This document shows, one piece after another, positions 19,224-30,127 of a stretch of 49,760 nt of DNA (the stretch's first letter is position 1; each line of letters begins with the position of its first letter). Location: contig JAUCBJ010002072.1 in NCBI GenBank assembly GCA_032718475.1, forward strand, positions 1-49,760, given 5' to 3'. The DNA comes from Nemertoderma westbladi (lineage: Eukaryota > Xenacoelomorpha > Nemertodermatida > Nemertodermatidae). Made by a program: the position numbers and the translations under genes. The notes beneath the pieces are model-generated. The model did no database searches. It was not told the DNA's origin and was given only the letters and a program-made list of their open reading frames with translations.

Positions 19224-22200
19224 ATGGAAAGTGCGTGGAATACCGGTAATAAAGCGGTAAATGTAAAAAACCCACCGGCGTTACGTGAAGATATATCTTA
19301 TGAAAATTGGGTACGGGAGGTTGAGATTTGGCAGGATGCGACGGATTTGCCGCAATCTTGCCAAGGTCTGACGTTGTTTCTGAGCCTACAAGGAAAAGCA
19401 AGAGAGGCAGTGCTCGAGATAAATCGCGCGGATTTAAAGCAAAATGGCGGTGTCGAGAAAGTAATTGCAAAACTCAATACTCTTTATTTGAAAGACAAAG
19501 CTATTCGCGCTTTTCATGCATATGACGTTTTTTGTACTTATAAAAGAATAAAAGAATGCGGGATTACAGAGTTTATCGTTATCTTTGAGAGAAATGTACA
19601 TAAATGTTCTGCTTATGATATGCGTTTACCAGATGGTGTTCTTGCTTACCAATTGTTGAAATGTGCTAATCTGGACGAGTCAAAAACATCATCACTAGCA
19701 TTGGCTACTGTGATTGATTTAACTTATGAAAATATGAAAGGTCAAATTTTACGTATTTTTGCCGATGTTTCATCCAGTATATTACAAATGTCAAGTTCTA
19801 AAGAAACCGAGATAAAGATTAAAGCCGAACCCATACTGGAAGCGACAACAGAGCAGGATGGCTGGCAGTACGAGGATGAGTACAATGATGGATATCCGGA
19901 AGATAATGAATGTTACTATGGTTATTTCAGTCGAGGAGGATTTCGACCTGGTCGATTTAATCGTAACCGAGGAAATTTTGGAACTGGACGCCAAGGATTT
20001 CGGAATTATGGAGGAAGTTCAAGACAAGGTGGGAGAGGTGGTAATTTCAACCAGATGAATCAAACCCGGTCTCGTTACTCTCGAGGTCAACCGGGGGGAA
20101 CCGGCGCTACATCGCGATTGAATCCACCTGATCAATATGGACGACCGACACAGTGCGGAGTTTGTTTGTCGATATATCATTATGAATCTAATTGTCAATA
20201 TAAACAAGCTGCTGATAATGTACAGCTTTATACAGAAACGGAAGATGTTAATATAACTCTTTATACGGATGGTGATATTGTCACAGAAGATCAGTTATTG
20301 TCAGAAACATTAAATTATGCTGTTCTTGACACCGGTTGTGTCACTACTGTTGCTGGGAAGGTTTGGTTGGATTGTTACATTGATTCCCTGAGTTGTAGTG
20401 ATCAAAGAGATATTTTCTGGGAAAAGAGTAATGTTTGGTTTCGTTTTGGTGATGGAAATCGGCATTTGTCCAGCAAGAAAGCAATATTACCAATACATCT
20501 TGGTAATAAATGCTTATATTTATCTGTTAATATTGTTGATTGCGATATTCCATTATTGTTATCACGAGCAGCTATGAAGAAAGGAAATGGTAAGATAGAT
20601 TTTAACAATGATATGCTTGAACTGATTAGCGAAAAATTTCAACTTGTTATATCGTCTACAGGACATTATTGTCTTCCTCTCATTCATCCCACTAATGTGA
20701 TGATAGAAAATGTTAAACAAATATTATTTACATCACCATTAGCAAAGTTATCTGATGAAAATGAATTGAGACGAAGCATCATGAAATTACATAAACAATT
20801 TGCTCACCCACCATCTGAGAGGTTGCATAAATTGATAGTTGATGCTGCACAGGAAGATGAAGATTATTCTATTAAAGTTAGGAAAATTGTCGAAGACATT
20901 TCTGGTAAATGTGAGGTATGTACACGATTCAAGAAACCTCCTTTAAAACCCATTGTTGGATTTCCATTAGCAACAACTTTTAACGAGACAGTTGCGATGG
21001 ACCTGAAAGAGATCAGACCGGGAATTCATATTTTGCATATGATTGATCATGTCACCAGATATGCTCAAGCTGTAGCAATTGACAACAAAAGGAAAGAGAC
21101 GATCGTCAAGAAACTATTTGAATATTGGATTCGAATTTTCGGTTCTCCTGCTAAGTTTCTCTCTGATAATGGTGGAGAATTCAACAATGAAGAATTTAGA
21201 GAATTTTGTGAACAGTTCAATATACGAGTAAAGTCTACAGCAGCGGAGAGCCCTTGGTCAAATGGTTTGGTCGAAAGACACAATGGTATATTGGCATCAT
21301 GTGTTGAAAAAGTACTATTTCAAGCTTCTCTTGACTTAAACATTGCTATTCAATGGGCAATTGCTGCAAAGAACTCACTCATCAATGTTTATGGTTTCAC
21401 ACCAAATATACTAGTGTTTGGAAGAAACCCTAGCTTTCCATCTAGTTCTGAGAACAGGTTGCCAGCTAATAATGAAACTGTAATTAGTGATGTAGTGAGA
21501 AACAACCTGACCGCATTGCATTTAGCGAGAGAAAGTTTTATACATCAAGAAAGCTGTGAGAAATTGAGACGTGCTTTAAATAGAAGAACTAGGTCATACA
21601 GTGATTATACTTTTACAGCTGGTGATGAAGTTTATTATAAAAGGATAAATTCCACGTCCTGGAAGGGTCCTGCGAGGGTGCTTGGTACAGATGATAAACT
21701 TGTTTTGGTTAAGCATGGTGGATATTACATTAGAGTTCATCCGTGTCGATTGATATTAACAGAAGAGAAACAACAAATAACGGAAACTAGCAAAAACGTC
21801 TCTCGAAAACCGGACTCAGTAGAAGCTCAGTCGGAACAAAATAATGATGACTCATCAAGTGATGATAGTGATACAGGAAGGTCTCAACATCAGGTTATTA
21901 TCGAAGATGCAATTGAAGATGTTAGTAATTCTTCAAATAAAAATCCAGTAGTGAAAATGCAGACGATCTTGCCGAAACGGAATGATGTAATTAAATATTT
22001 TGACAATACTTCAAATGAGTGGAAAAATGCAACTGTGCTCAGAAGAGCAGGTAAAGCATCAGGTAAATATTGGCATTTCATGAATATACAGAACAATGAT
22101 GGTACACAGTGTAGCAAAAGTTTCCGAGATGAAATAAAAGATTGGAATGTTTATAATGGTGCAGTAGAGAGTGAACATTCAGAGTCACCTGCAACAGAAA

Positions 22201-23252
22201 GGTTTGAAGATATACGTTGGGAGAGTTCGGCTGAGTTTGTGAGTGGGACTACATATTACTCAGAAGAACATCGTTTATGTGATGATAATGAACGGTTCGA
22301 TAAACCCAAACAGGATGAACTAAGAAAATGGCGAGAGATGAACACTTATGTGGAAGTTCCAGATAATGGTCAATATTCGATATCTACTAAGTGGGTTTTA
22401 ACAGAAAAACTTATTGGTGATAAGTTTACATTAAAGGCTCGACTAGTTGCTAGAGGTTTTGAGGACATTGGTAATCCGAAAACAGAATCTCCCACATGCT
22501 ACAAGGAATCTCTGCGTATTTGTTTAGTAATAATATCATCTTTACATTGGAAATTAAATGTACTTGATATTAAAAGTGCATATTTACAAGGTATGCCAAT
22601 GGATCGTGAAGTTTTTTTAAAGCCACCAAAAGAGGCTAAATCAGATCAATTGTGGCGTTTAAATCATTGTGTTTATGGACTAAATGAGTCTGGGCGTAAA
22701 TGGTATCTGCGAGTTGTCTCTGAGCTTGAAAAACTAAAAGTTTGTACATCACAGTTTGATCCTGCTGTTTTCTATTATCAAAAAGATTGTGTTCTTCACG
22801 GAATTATCGTTATTCATGTGGACGATTTCTTATGGGCTGGAGATCAAAGTTTTGATAATTACATTATATCGTCATTGAGACAAGTGTTTCTTTTCAGTCA
22901 CGAGTCTAGTGTTTCTATGAAATATCTCGGTTTAAATTTGAATCAAGATAGATCTTGCATTACAATAGATCTACAAAAATATGTACAACAAATACCGGAT
23001 ATAATCACTCCTCAAAATCGGACATTGAACAAAGTTGCAATGTTGAGTGGTGATGAATATAAACTGTATCGTTCATTGTTAGGTCAACTTAATTGGGCGA
23101 CGACTCAGTGTCGGGTTGATGTTTGCTTCGAGTCATGCCAATTAGCATGCTCTGTGGGCGAATCAAATGTTGGAAATCTTCTGAAGGTCATTAAAACGGT
23201 AAAAAAGATGAAATCCGAAAATGTGGCAATACACCTTCCCTTCATAGTGTAG
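19224..23252 (+). pseudogene. gag-pol: Copia B2 gag-pol, frameshifted before RNase H
   Basis: Same polyprotein as B1 for 1342 codons: gag, zinc knuckle, DTGC protease, integrase, and RT with HVDD. It then changes frame because of a 5-bp insertion next to a CCTT repeat at about 23236-23241 and stops at 23250-23252. There is also a 3-bp in-frame insertion in gag (one extra Ser) and a handful of amino-acid changes against B1. The RT core is complete but the RNase H is separated, so the element should not be autonomous. Confidence 0.92.
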
Positions 23253-23266
23253 GAAATTTAAGTGGT

Positions 23267-23779
23267 ATGGAAATTTTGTGTTTTAGCGATGCAAGTCTTG
23301 GGAATTTACCGGATGGTGGATCGCAAGGAGGTTATTTGGTGTTTCTTCTTGGAAAAAACGGAAAAGCATCACTGATCTCTTGGCATAGTAAGCGGATTAA
23401 ACGTGTTGTTAAGAGTTCTTTAGCCGCCGAAACTGTCGAATTGGTAGAAGCTGTTGAATGTGCATATCTTCATGCTAGATTTCTGATGGAATTGCTGAAC
23501 ATTTCAATGAAACAAATTCCAATTACAGCAATAACTGACAATTCGTCATTATGTGAAGCTGTACACTCATTGACGTATGTAACGGACAAAAGATTACCGA
23601 TTGATATTGCTATATTACGAGAGATGATCCAGAGAGGTGAGATTAAGGACGTAAAGTGGGTTCCAGAACGCCATCAACTTGCAAATTGTCTGACTAAACA
23701 AGGTGCAAATACTGGTAATCTAAAATACGCCCACCGAAAGTCGGCCAGGTTCAATAACAATCAATTAAATTTTTTCTAA
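23267..23779 (+). pseudogene. Copia B2 RNase H fragment
   Basis: 170 codons in the shifted frame. It corresponds to the last part of the B1 polyprotein: FSDAS, AAETVELVE and TDNSS are all present, with a few substitutions. It is cut off from RT by the frameshift and would need internal initiation, so it is a decayed part of gag-pol, not a gene. Confidence 0.9.
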
Positions 23780-24130
23780 ACCGAAAGTTGACATTTAGGC
23801 GGTGACAATAACAATAACAAGGACTTTTGAATAATATTTTAATTTTTGAGTGTAATTATGTATATTTTTCAGGTGGTGGTTGATACTCAATTAATTTATA
23901 GGACAAAATTGTCAGAGTAGATTTCTCTATTTGATTCAAGAAGTGGTTCAATTATTATTATTTTTTTTTTGATAAGGGTCGAAGCTTGTGTAATTATTTC
24001 GGCTTGTGCAATTATTTCGGAATATTATTCTAGTTAAATAATTTGGAATGTTTAAATTTTAGATTGATTTGTGGATGTAAGGAACTTATTATTTTTTGTT
24101 TTTATAATTATTTAGAAAATAGGGGGAGCT

Positions 24131-24271
24131 TGTTATAGTTGGTTAATAGTACATTTGATATGAGCGGGAGATTTGAATTAGTAATTACTGTGTTATCGGT
24201 ACCGATGAGAAAGTGCTATAATAATTATTATCTGTAATCAGAAATAGTAAATAAACAGAACTAGATTAACA
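24131..24271 (+). repeat. 3' LTR of Copia B2
   Basis: 141 bp, preceded by the same 3' untranslated region and AGGGGGAGC purine tract as in B1, and followed by CATGA (24272-24276) and segment H copy 3. Confidence 0.95.
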
Positions 24272-24276
24272 CATGA

Positions 24277-24650
24277 TTCACACTCATGTGGTCCAATTGT
24301 ACAGACTGCACTATGACAGACTTGCGTCGCTAACACAGACGCCACCGATACTGACGTAACTGATCTGGACACGACCACACGGACCTCAGACTTACAACTA
24401 CTTGCAGTAAACCAGGTTGTATTGACTACTGAAGACCAAAGGGTTGTTGCTGTGGATGACTCGATGAACGAGGATTTTGGAAGGCTTGCGAGCCTACCTA
24501 AAAATCCAAAGGTCATTGACCCCACCCACCAGGCTTCGACACCGGTCGTTGATCTTGGAAGGCTTGCGAGCCTACCGACAGATCAAGAAGTTGTCAAACC
24601 GCCGCACGATTATTCGACGCCGACTAGTGAAACCGGAAGGCTTGCGAGCC
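24277..24650 (+). repeat. segment H, copy 3 (374 bp of element A)
   Basis: Third copy. Its palindromes are at 24479-24498, 24557-24576 and 24635-24654. Here the third palindrome is uninterrupted and leads on into the RT region of A, so this copy marks the right edge of the duplicated block. Confidence 0.95.
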
Positions 24651-25040
24651 TACCAGACACATTGACACTAGCCACTGCAGCGGACGAAGACGTGGACGAG
24701 GACCATGGCGCAGTGCAAGCAGCGCTTGACCGACTGTTGACTGAACAGACTATTCAATGGTTGGAACAGGACTCCGCAGAACCCGGTAGTTACGAGACCG
24801 CTATGTCAGAACAGGAAAAACGGTCATTAAATATTATGAGAGATACCATTCGCCAGACCGCAAATGGCCACTACGAGGTTGGCATGTTGTGGCGCAATGG
24901 ACAACCTAAGCTCGTTAACAATTATCCGCTTGCTTTGAGGCGACTCAAATCATAAGGCAGCGATTGTTGCGAGACGAGACGGCCCATATGCAATACAATG
25001 CGCAACTTCAGACGTATCTCCAAAAGGGATACGCCATTAG
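24422..25040 (+). pseudogene. pol: element A: linker and N-terminal RT region
   Basis: Open from 24422 to TAA 24953-24955 in the same frame as the protease. It covers the 26-residue repeats, an acidic linker and the segment that precedes the RT fingers in BEL/Pao pol (MRDTIRQTANGHYEVGMLW, then NNYPLALRRLKS). The frame shifts at the stop; the following 85 bp in another frame still match the expected RT sequence. The LINE then interrupts it at GCCATTAG (25033-25040). The remainder continues at 31891. Confidence 0.8.
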
Positions 25041-25241
25041 ATAGATAGATAGATTTATTTATACATTATGTAAAAACAATAACAAATACACCAAACAATG
25101 TACCGGTATAAAGGTATTGTCCAACATAACATATAGGATTACCCCTAAAGCTTTGCAGCTTATTTCCAAGGGGGTCCTTTATGTTACTTGGTTACAAATA
25201 CAATATTAAACTACGCTAACCTAAAATAATATAAAACGTAA

Positions 25242-25367
25242 TTACACTAAAACGTAATTATTTAGGTTTTTAATTTCATTAGGCAGAGCGTTCCAATTTT
25301 TTATGCCGTTAAAAAAGAAAGTATCAGATTCAAAGGATTTACAATTCGGGAGGTAGAAGTTTGAAGC
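25242..25367 (-). pseudogene. C-terminal piece of the split LINE ORF
   Basis: About 41 codons on the minus strand continuing the LINE RT frame beyond element C, with NGIKNWNALP-type sequence and then the natural stop. Followed by about 190 bp of LINE 3' UTR (25055-25241) and the tetranucleotide tail. Confidence 0.8.
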
Positions 25368-25685
25368 TGTTCCAGCTCCCCTACAGATCTCCATGGACTC
25401 TATTATAGGCCATGCTCCCCCCCCCCCCCCCTTTCACACTTTTGTTGTTTATATGTACAGCAGTATTACCGGTCTCCCTATAGGCCTACCTTTCATTGTA
25501 TATTTTATAGTACCGTGGTGTTTATTGTCTGATGGTTTATTGTTTATATTTACCGCCATCCATTATCTTACATTACTGCATTATTGATATTGAACCAAAC
25601 ATATTATCTTATGCTTTTTCATCACACCATTTTGCCCTCTCCACTATACAGTCCTGGACCAGTCGGATCTATTGGGATCCGCACA
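25368..25685 (+). repeat. 5' LTR of element C
   Basis: 318 bp with a 15-C run at 25417-25431. Just inside the element CTTCGAACCGG (25687-25697) is complementary to a tRNA T-loop type sequence rather than to a CCA end, so the primer is unclear. Confidence 0.95.
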
Positions 25686-25845
25686 CTCTTCGAACCGGAT
25701 CAGAATCGCACCTAATAAATAAATACTGAAATATTGGACAGTTTAGCCTAACCTAACAAGAAAATACTGTAATGCCAGAAAGCTGTAATTTCCATGTTAT
25801 ATTTAATACCTACTGACCTACCGGTAGATAACTGGTACAGCGGTT

Positions 25846-26565
25846 ATGTCGGACGACGACACTAACCCACCTACATCTCCAACCCGCAACCGTGGGGGTG
25901 TGGATACCGGTGGCCCTCCCAACCTAACCACTGAAATCAATGCGATAAAACGTACTCGAGGGATAGAACGCACAAAAGCTCGTAAACTCATAACAGAACT
26001 TGAGACTTTATGGTGTAAGAACGAGGAAGATATCGACTCGGATGAGTTGGCGTACCAAATCGAACTCGTGGACAGAAAACGTAAAATATTAAACTCGATA
26101 GATTCGGAGTTAATTGACCTTGGATATTCTCCGGAACCTTCTAACTACGACCGCGACTTGGATAAAACTTTATTTAAATCCAATCGAATTTTATCCCGGA
26201 TTGAGAGAACAAACTCGAATTCTTCTACAAATTCCGGCAGCCAGTCGCACCATTCCTCCAACCATGGCATTGCCAGTAGTACCCATGGATTACCGAAAAT
26301 TGCTGTCCCAACGTTTGATGGCGAATTTATGTCTTGGCGTCCCTTCTGGGATCAATATGAAGCATTGATCCATAACCGACCAGGTTTATCTGAGGTTCAG
26401 AAGTTTGTCTACCTCCGTAGTTCTCTGATTAATGACGCTAAAGAGGCCCTTTCAGGTATATCATTGACGGCCAGTAATTATAACGATGCTATTACTATAC
26501 TAAAACGCCGTTATGGAAGTTATACAATTCTGGAATTTAGAAACTGTAGGTATAAAAAAGGATGA
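25846..26565 (+). CDS. gag: element C Gag, truncated
   Basis: 239 codons from ATG 25846, about 160 bp after the LTR. The N-terminal 120 residues are helical and charged (coiled-coil-like). Then comes a Ser-Asn-rich linker and the BEL/Pao capsid start (LPKIAVPTFDGEFMSWRPFW...QKFVYLRSSL, DUF1759 type). At about 26515-26525 the gag sequence ends abruptly inside the capsid. The last 14 residues are out-of-frame translation of the pol region, so this is a deletion junction. The zinc knuckles that normally follow are absent. Confidence 0.85.
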   Translation: MSDDDTNPPTSPTRNRGGVDTGGPPNLTTEINAIKRTRGIERTKARKLITELETLWCKNEEDIDSDELAYQIELVDRKRKILNSIDSELIDLGYSPEPSNYDRDLDKTLFKSNRILSRIERTNSNSSTNSGSQSHHSSNHGIASSTHGLPKIAVPTFDGEFMSWRPFWDQYEALIHNRPGLSEVQKFVYLRSSLINDAKEALSGISLTASNYNDAITILKRRYGSYTILEFRNCRYKKG

Positions 26566-29500
26566 AGTTGATTGCACTCCTTACCCTATACCTGAACGTT
26601 CTCCTGATGATCCATCACGATATCGAGTTCGACTTCCCTTCCGGTGCCTCCTTCGCCCAAAATCGAACTTTTCCATAGTTCAGCGGCAACAAAAGCGAAT
26701 TATTTCCCAACTGAAACCATCCGAGCTCGATATTTACCAGACAAAAATGAGTAAATTACAGACTGATGGTATTGTTACCACGGCAACCAGTCCCCCTGAT
26801 ACTGGATTTTATCTCCCACACCACCTTGCTCGGAAAGATACTAAGCCTCGGGTGGTATTTAATGGGTCAGCTGGGGATACTGATGGTATTAGCCTCAATG
26901 CATGTCTGGATCCAGGTCCTAACCTTCTATCATCACTAGTTGATGTTTTATTACGATTCCGATTCTATAAATATGTTGTGGCCGCTGATATTACCGCCGC
27001 TTACCATCAAGTGGAGGTTCATCCTAATGATAGGAAGTGGTTAAAATATATTTGCAATAACCAAGAATGTGAATTTACTAGAGTTCCCTTTGGAATAACT
27101 CCAAGTGGATATTTGTTACATTCTACTGTACAACATCATATTGTATCAAACACGGACCCCAGTACAGCCTCTGAGATTATTAAACATCTTTATTGTGATG
27201 ATTTTTACCGTTCATCTAATAATCAAAATGAGTTACATACCTTCCTAGCCCATGTTATTGATTTATTAGCTACTGCTGGTATGGCCTTGAAACCTGTAGT
27301 AAACCCTCAAAAGGTTCTCGGGTTATGTTGGGATAGCCATGCCGATGCTATCTCGATTGATACATCTAAGGTTGTATTACCCCCAGTCTTGACGCGCCGA
27401 GCTGTACTTCGTGTTATTTGTTTAGTTTTTGATCCTCTTGGCCTACTAAGCCCCTGGATTTTGCAAGGCCGTTTGATTCTCCAGCAATCTTGGCAAACCG
27501 GCCATGGTTGGAACCATCCCCTACCTGATCAATTATGTGATAAACTGACCCGATGGGTTGCAGATGCCCAGATTTCTGTTACTTTCCCCAGATGCATTCA
27601 TCTTAACTCTGACTGCGATATCCATGTCTTTTGCGACGCATCATTGTTGGCATATGCATTTCTGGTTTATGTAGTCCCCCCTTTAGGGATTCCTGTATTG
27701 CTTTATGGTAAATCGCGAGCTGCTCCATTGAAACCAACAACTCTTTCCACTCCTCGCCTGGAGATAATGGCTTGTCTTTTGGGGGCTCGATTCTCTAATC
27801 ATATCACTAAAAAATTACTTACTCCTCGATCCTTACACCTTTGGAGCGACTCAATGTGTGCCCTTCAGTGGATAAGAAAGGGAACATCGAAGAAAGATAT
27901 CTTTGTCCGTAATCGTTTGTTGGAAATAAACTCTCTAACTGAGTCTTCCCAATGGCATTTTGTACCAACTGCAGACAATCCTGCCGACATTCCATCTCGT
28001 GGATGTTCTTTATATATACTCCAGTCTAGCCATTTATATCGTCATGGCCCAGAATTCCTTTTAATGGATTCCTCATATTGGCCTCAAGAACCATTGCCTC
28101 CACCTCAGCTCCTCATTGTTGAGACCCCGAATCCTATGGATTTAGAACAGGTTATTACGATTCGTAACTTTTCCACATTATCTCGCTTAATAAATGTACT
28201 ATCATGGGTGAGACGGTTTATACATAACATCTCTACGAGATCTGCGAAAATCAGTGGACCTTTACATGTCTCAGAAGTAAGTGAATCTAAGAACTTATTA
28301 ATCTGCAATGAACAATCTCTTTTCTATGACAGCGAGATCAAACATTTGGGAAATAAATCAACACCACTTCCCCGATCCTCAAGTATATGGCGACTTCATC
28401 CCCAAATCAAGGATGGAATTTTGATGATGTCACCTCGAACTTGTGAGAAATTGCTTCCAATCTTACCCAGTAAGAGTCATTTGACTCGCTTGATTGCCAA
28501 TGCTATGCATTCCTGCTTAATGCACCAAGGATCTGAAGCGACATTAGCCCTAATTCGTCGTGATTATTGGATCCCCAGTGGCCGTTCCTTAGTACGATCT
28601 ATAGTACATGGATGTACCAAATGCTTACGATACAATGCTTTACCTTGTCAACCAACTGAATCATCTTTACACCCATTTAGAGTTGAACCTAAACCACCCT
28701 TCTACATCTCTGGAGTAGATTTCTTTGGACCTCTTATCCTCCGCGATGGAACAACAGTCCTTGGGTTACTCTTTACTTGTGCTATTACACGCGCCATTCA
28801 TCTTGAACTGGTGGATAATGGGAGTGCTAAACTCACTCACCTAGCTCTACGTAAATTTCTAGCGCGTCGCATTCCATCTCTTCAAGAGATTGAGATGCGT
28901 TCTGATAACGCCAAAACATTTCTGAAATTATCAACCATGAAATTTTCATCACATGTCATTAAGTGGAAGTTTATCCCTGCCCGATCTCCACACTGGGGAG
29001 GTTGGTGGGAGAGACTGGTGCGCTGTGTGAAGCGATGTCTTCGGATTACTTGTCATAATCAATCATTTACTCGTCCCGAGTTAGATACCATACTAACTGA
29101 AGTTGAAGCAGCTGTTAACTTACGGCCCCTTACTGCATTCTCTGATGACCCTGGAGATAATTCACCTTTGACACCAAGTCATTTTCTACATTGTCCAGGT
29201 CCACCTCCAGATAATGTTATCGATCCTTCGGCATACTCTGGATCTGATGTTCTACGCCATTCATTATTTAAACGTGACAAAGCAATCCGATCATTTTGGA
29301 AACTGTGGTCGACGCAATATCTTGCATCATTACGTTGCTGGAGAACAGTTGGTCAACGACCCAGGCGTATACCGCAACCTGGTACAATTGTTCTTGTCGC
29401 ACATACTGGTAAAACCTATATACCACGATCTAGGTGGCCATTGGCCCGGATCATTCGACTTCATCCAGGCCGTGATGGGTCTAATCACAGCGCTGATATT

Positions 29501-29788
29501 TTACTTAATGGTAAAACAACAACTCGATCATTGCATCTACTTATCCCATTGGAAAGTGACCTAGACTCGGACTCTATACTACCATCCACACCAAGGGGTC
29601 TCACACCGAGACCAACTCCTAAACCTGTGGTACCATATACTGCGACCACACCTCGACTTGTTTCAAATGAGGTACCTAGGACAATTTCGGCACCACCGCC
29701 TGTGATTGTCACTTCACGTAGTAGGCTTAATCCGACAATGACTTCAAGTGGACGCAATATTCGTCGCCCGCAACGTTTCGAAACCTGA
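26513..29788 (+). CDS. pol: element C Pol: RT, RNase H, integrase
   Basis: 1091 codons, open throughout. It starts with the FWNLETVGI segment that usually joins protease to RT in BEL/Pao pol. RT has LARKDTKPRVVFNGSA, DITAAYHQV and the catalytic box YCDDFY (D229, D230). RNase H has FCDAS (D375), LSTPRLEIMA and LWSDSM, followed by the ADIPSRG motif. The integrase has an H/C zinc-binding region (CTKCLRYNALP), GVDFFGP (D736), RSDNAKTF (D798) and WGGWWERLV (E833). The C-terminus is Pro-Thr-Ser rich. The frame overlaps gag by 53 bp at the deletion joint; a shift from gag or internal initiation would be needed for expression. No env-like ORF follows. Confidence 0.92.
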   Translation: MEVIQFWNLETVGIKKDEVDCTPYPIPERSPDDPSRYRVRLPFRCLLRPKSNFSIVQRQQKRIISQLKPSELDIYQTKMSKLQTDGIVTTATSPPDTGFYLPHHLARKDTKPRVVFNGSAGDTDGISLNACLDPGPNLLSSLVDVLLRFRFYKYVVAADITAAYHQVEVHPNDRKWLKYICNNQECEFTRVPFGITPSGYLLHSTVQHHIVSNTDPSTASEIIKHLYCDDFYRSSNNQNELHTFLAHVIDLLATAGMALKPVVNPQKVLGLCWDSHADAISIDTSKVVLPPVLTRRAVLRVICLVFDPLGLLSPWILQGRLILQQSWQTGHGWNHPLPDQLCDKLTRWVADAQISVTFPRCIHLNSDCDIHVFCDASLLAYAFLVYVVPPLGIPVLLYGKSRAAPLKPTTLSTPRLEIMACLLGARFSNHITKKLLTPRSLHLWSDSMCALQWIRKGTSKKDIFVRNRLLEINSLTESSQWHFVPTADNPADIPSRGCSLYILQSSHLYRHGPEFLLMDSSYWPQEPLPPPQLLIVETPNPMDLEQVITIRNFSTLSRLINVLSWVRRFIHNISTRSAKISGPLHVSEVSESKNLLICNEQSLFYDSEIKHLGNKSTPLPRSSSIWRLHPQIKDGILMMSPRTCEKLLPILPSKSHLTRLIANAMHSCLMHQGSEATLALIRRDYWIPSGRSLVRSIVHGCTKCLRYNALPCQPTESSLHPFRVEPKPPFYISGVDFFGPLILRDGTTVLGLLFTCAITRAIHLELVDNGSAKLTHLALRKFLARRIPSLQEIEMRSDNAKTFLKLSTMKFSSHVIKWKFIPARSPHWGGWWERLVRCVKRCLRITCHNQSFTRPELDTILTEVEAAVNLRPLTAFSDDPGDNSPLTPSHFLHCPGPPPDNVIDPSAYSGSDVLRHSLFKRDKAIRSFWKLWSTQYLASLRCWRTVGQRPRRIPQPGTIVLVAHTGKTYIPRSRWPLARIIRLHPGRDGSNHSADILLNGKTTTRSLHLLIPLESDLDSDSILPSTPRGLTPRPTPKPVVPYTATTPRLVSNEVPRTISAPPPVIVTSRSRLNPTMTSSGRNIRRPQRFET

Positions 29789-29810
29789 TGCCGATTTCGA
29801 CGTGGGGGTG

Positions 29811-30127
29811 TGTTCCAGCTCCCCTACAGATCTCCATGGACTCTATTATAGGCCATGCTCCCCCCCCCCCCCCTTTCACACTTTTGTTGTTTATATGTAC
29901 AGCAGTATTACCGGTCTCCCTATAGGCCTACCTTTCATTGTATATTTTATAGTACCGTGGTGTTTATTGTCTGATGGTTTATTGTTTATATTTACCGCCA
30001 TCCATTATCTTACATTACTGCATTATTGATATTGAACCAAACATATTATCTTATGCTTTTTCATCACACCATTTTGCCCTCTCCACTATACAGTCCTGGA
30101 CCAGTCGGATCTATTGGGATCCGCACA
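29811..30127 (+). repeat. 3' LTR of element C
   Basis: 317 bp with a 14-C run at 29860-29873. Preceded by the purine tract GTGGGGGTG (29802-29810). Confidence 0.95.

Larger units (their letters stand above)
17354..24271 (+). mobile_element. Copia element B2 (duplicate of B1, carrying a LINE)
   Basis: LTRs at 17354-17494 and 24131-24271. After removal of the LINE it is about 5.3 kb and nearly identical to B1. It has the same left flank (GAGCC) and right flank (CATGA plus segment H) as B1, and its two LTRs keep the same A/C difference as B1's. This shows that B1 and B2 arose by tandem duplication of an H-plus-Copia unit rather than by two insertions. The pol frame is broken by a 5-bp insertion at about 23236-23241. 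Confidence 0.95.
25368..30127 (+). mobile_element. Element C: compact BEL/Pao deletion derivative
   Basis: 4760 bp. LTRs at 25368-25685 and 29811-30127 begin TGTTCCAG and end ATCCGCACA. The target-site duplication is GAAGC at 25363-25367 and 30128-30132. As far as I can compare them the LTRs are identical apart from the length of a C-run (15 against 14), so insertion is very recent. The coding region has gag N-terminus and capsid fused to RT-RNase H-integrase; zinc knuckles and protease are missing. It would need these from a full relative. Confidence 0.95.

Noticed and set aside
17354-24271. Copia B2 as an independent second insertion
   Set aside because: It shares flanks and LTR differences with B1, which shows tandem duplication instead.
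11509-24665. GRLASLP as a conserved protein domain
   Set aside because: The same nucleotides appear in other phases and in non-coding sequence, so the repeat is a nucleic-acid feature; only the 26-residue linker unit is a peptide repeat.
25687-25705. Standard tRNA primer-binding site for element C
   Set aside because: There is complementarity to a T-loop type sequence but not to a tRNA CCA end at the LTR border, so I did not annotate it as a PBS.
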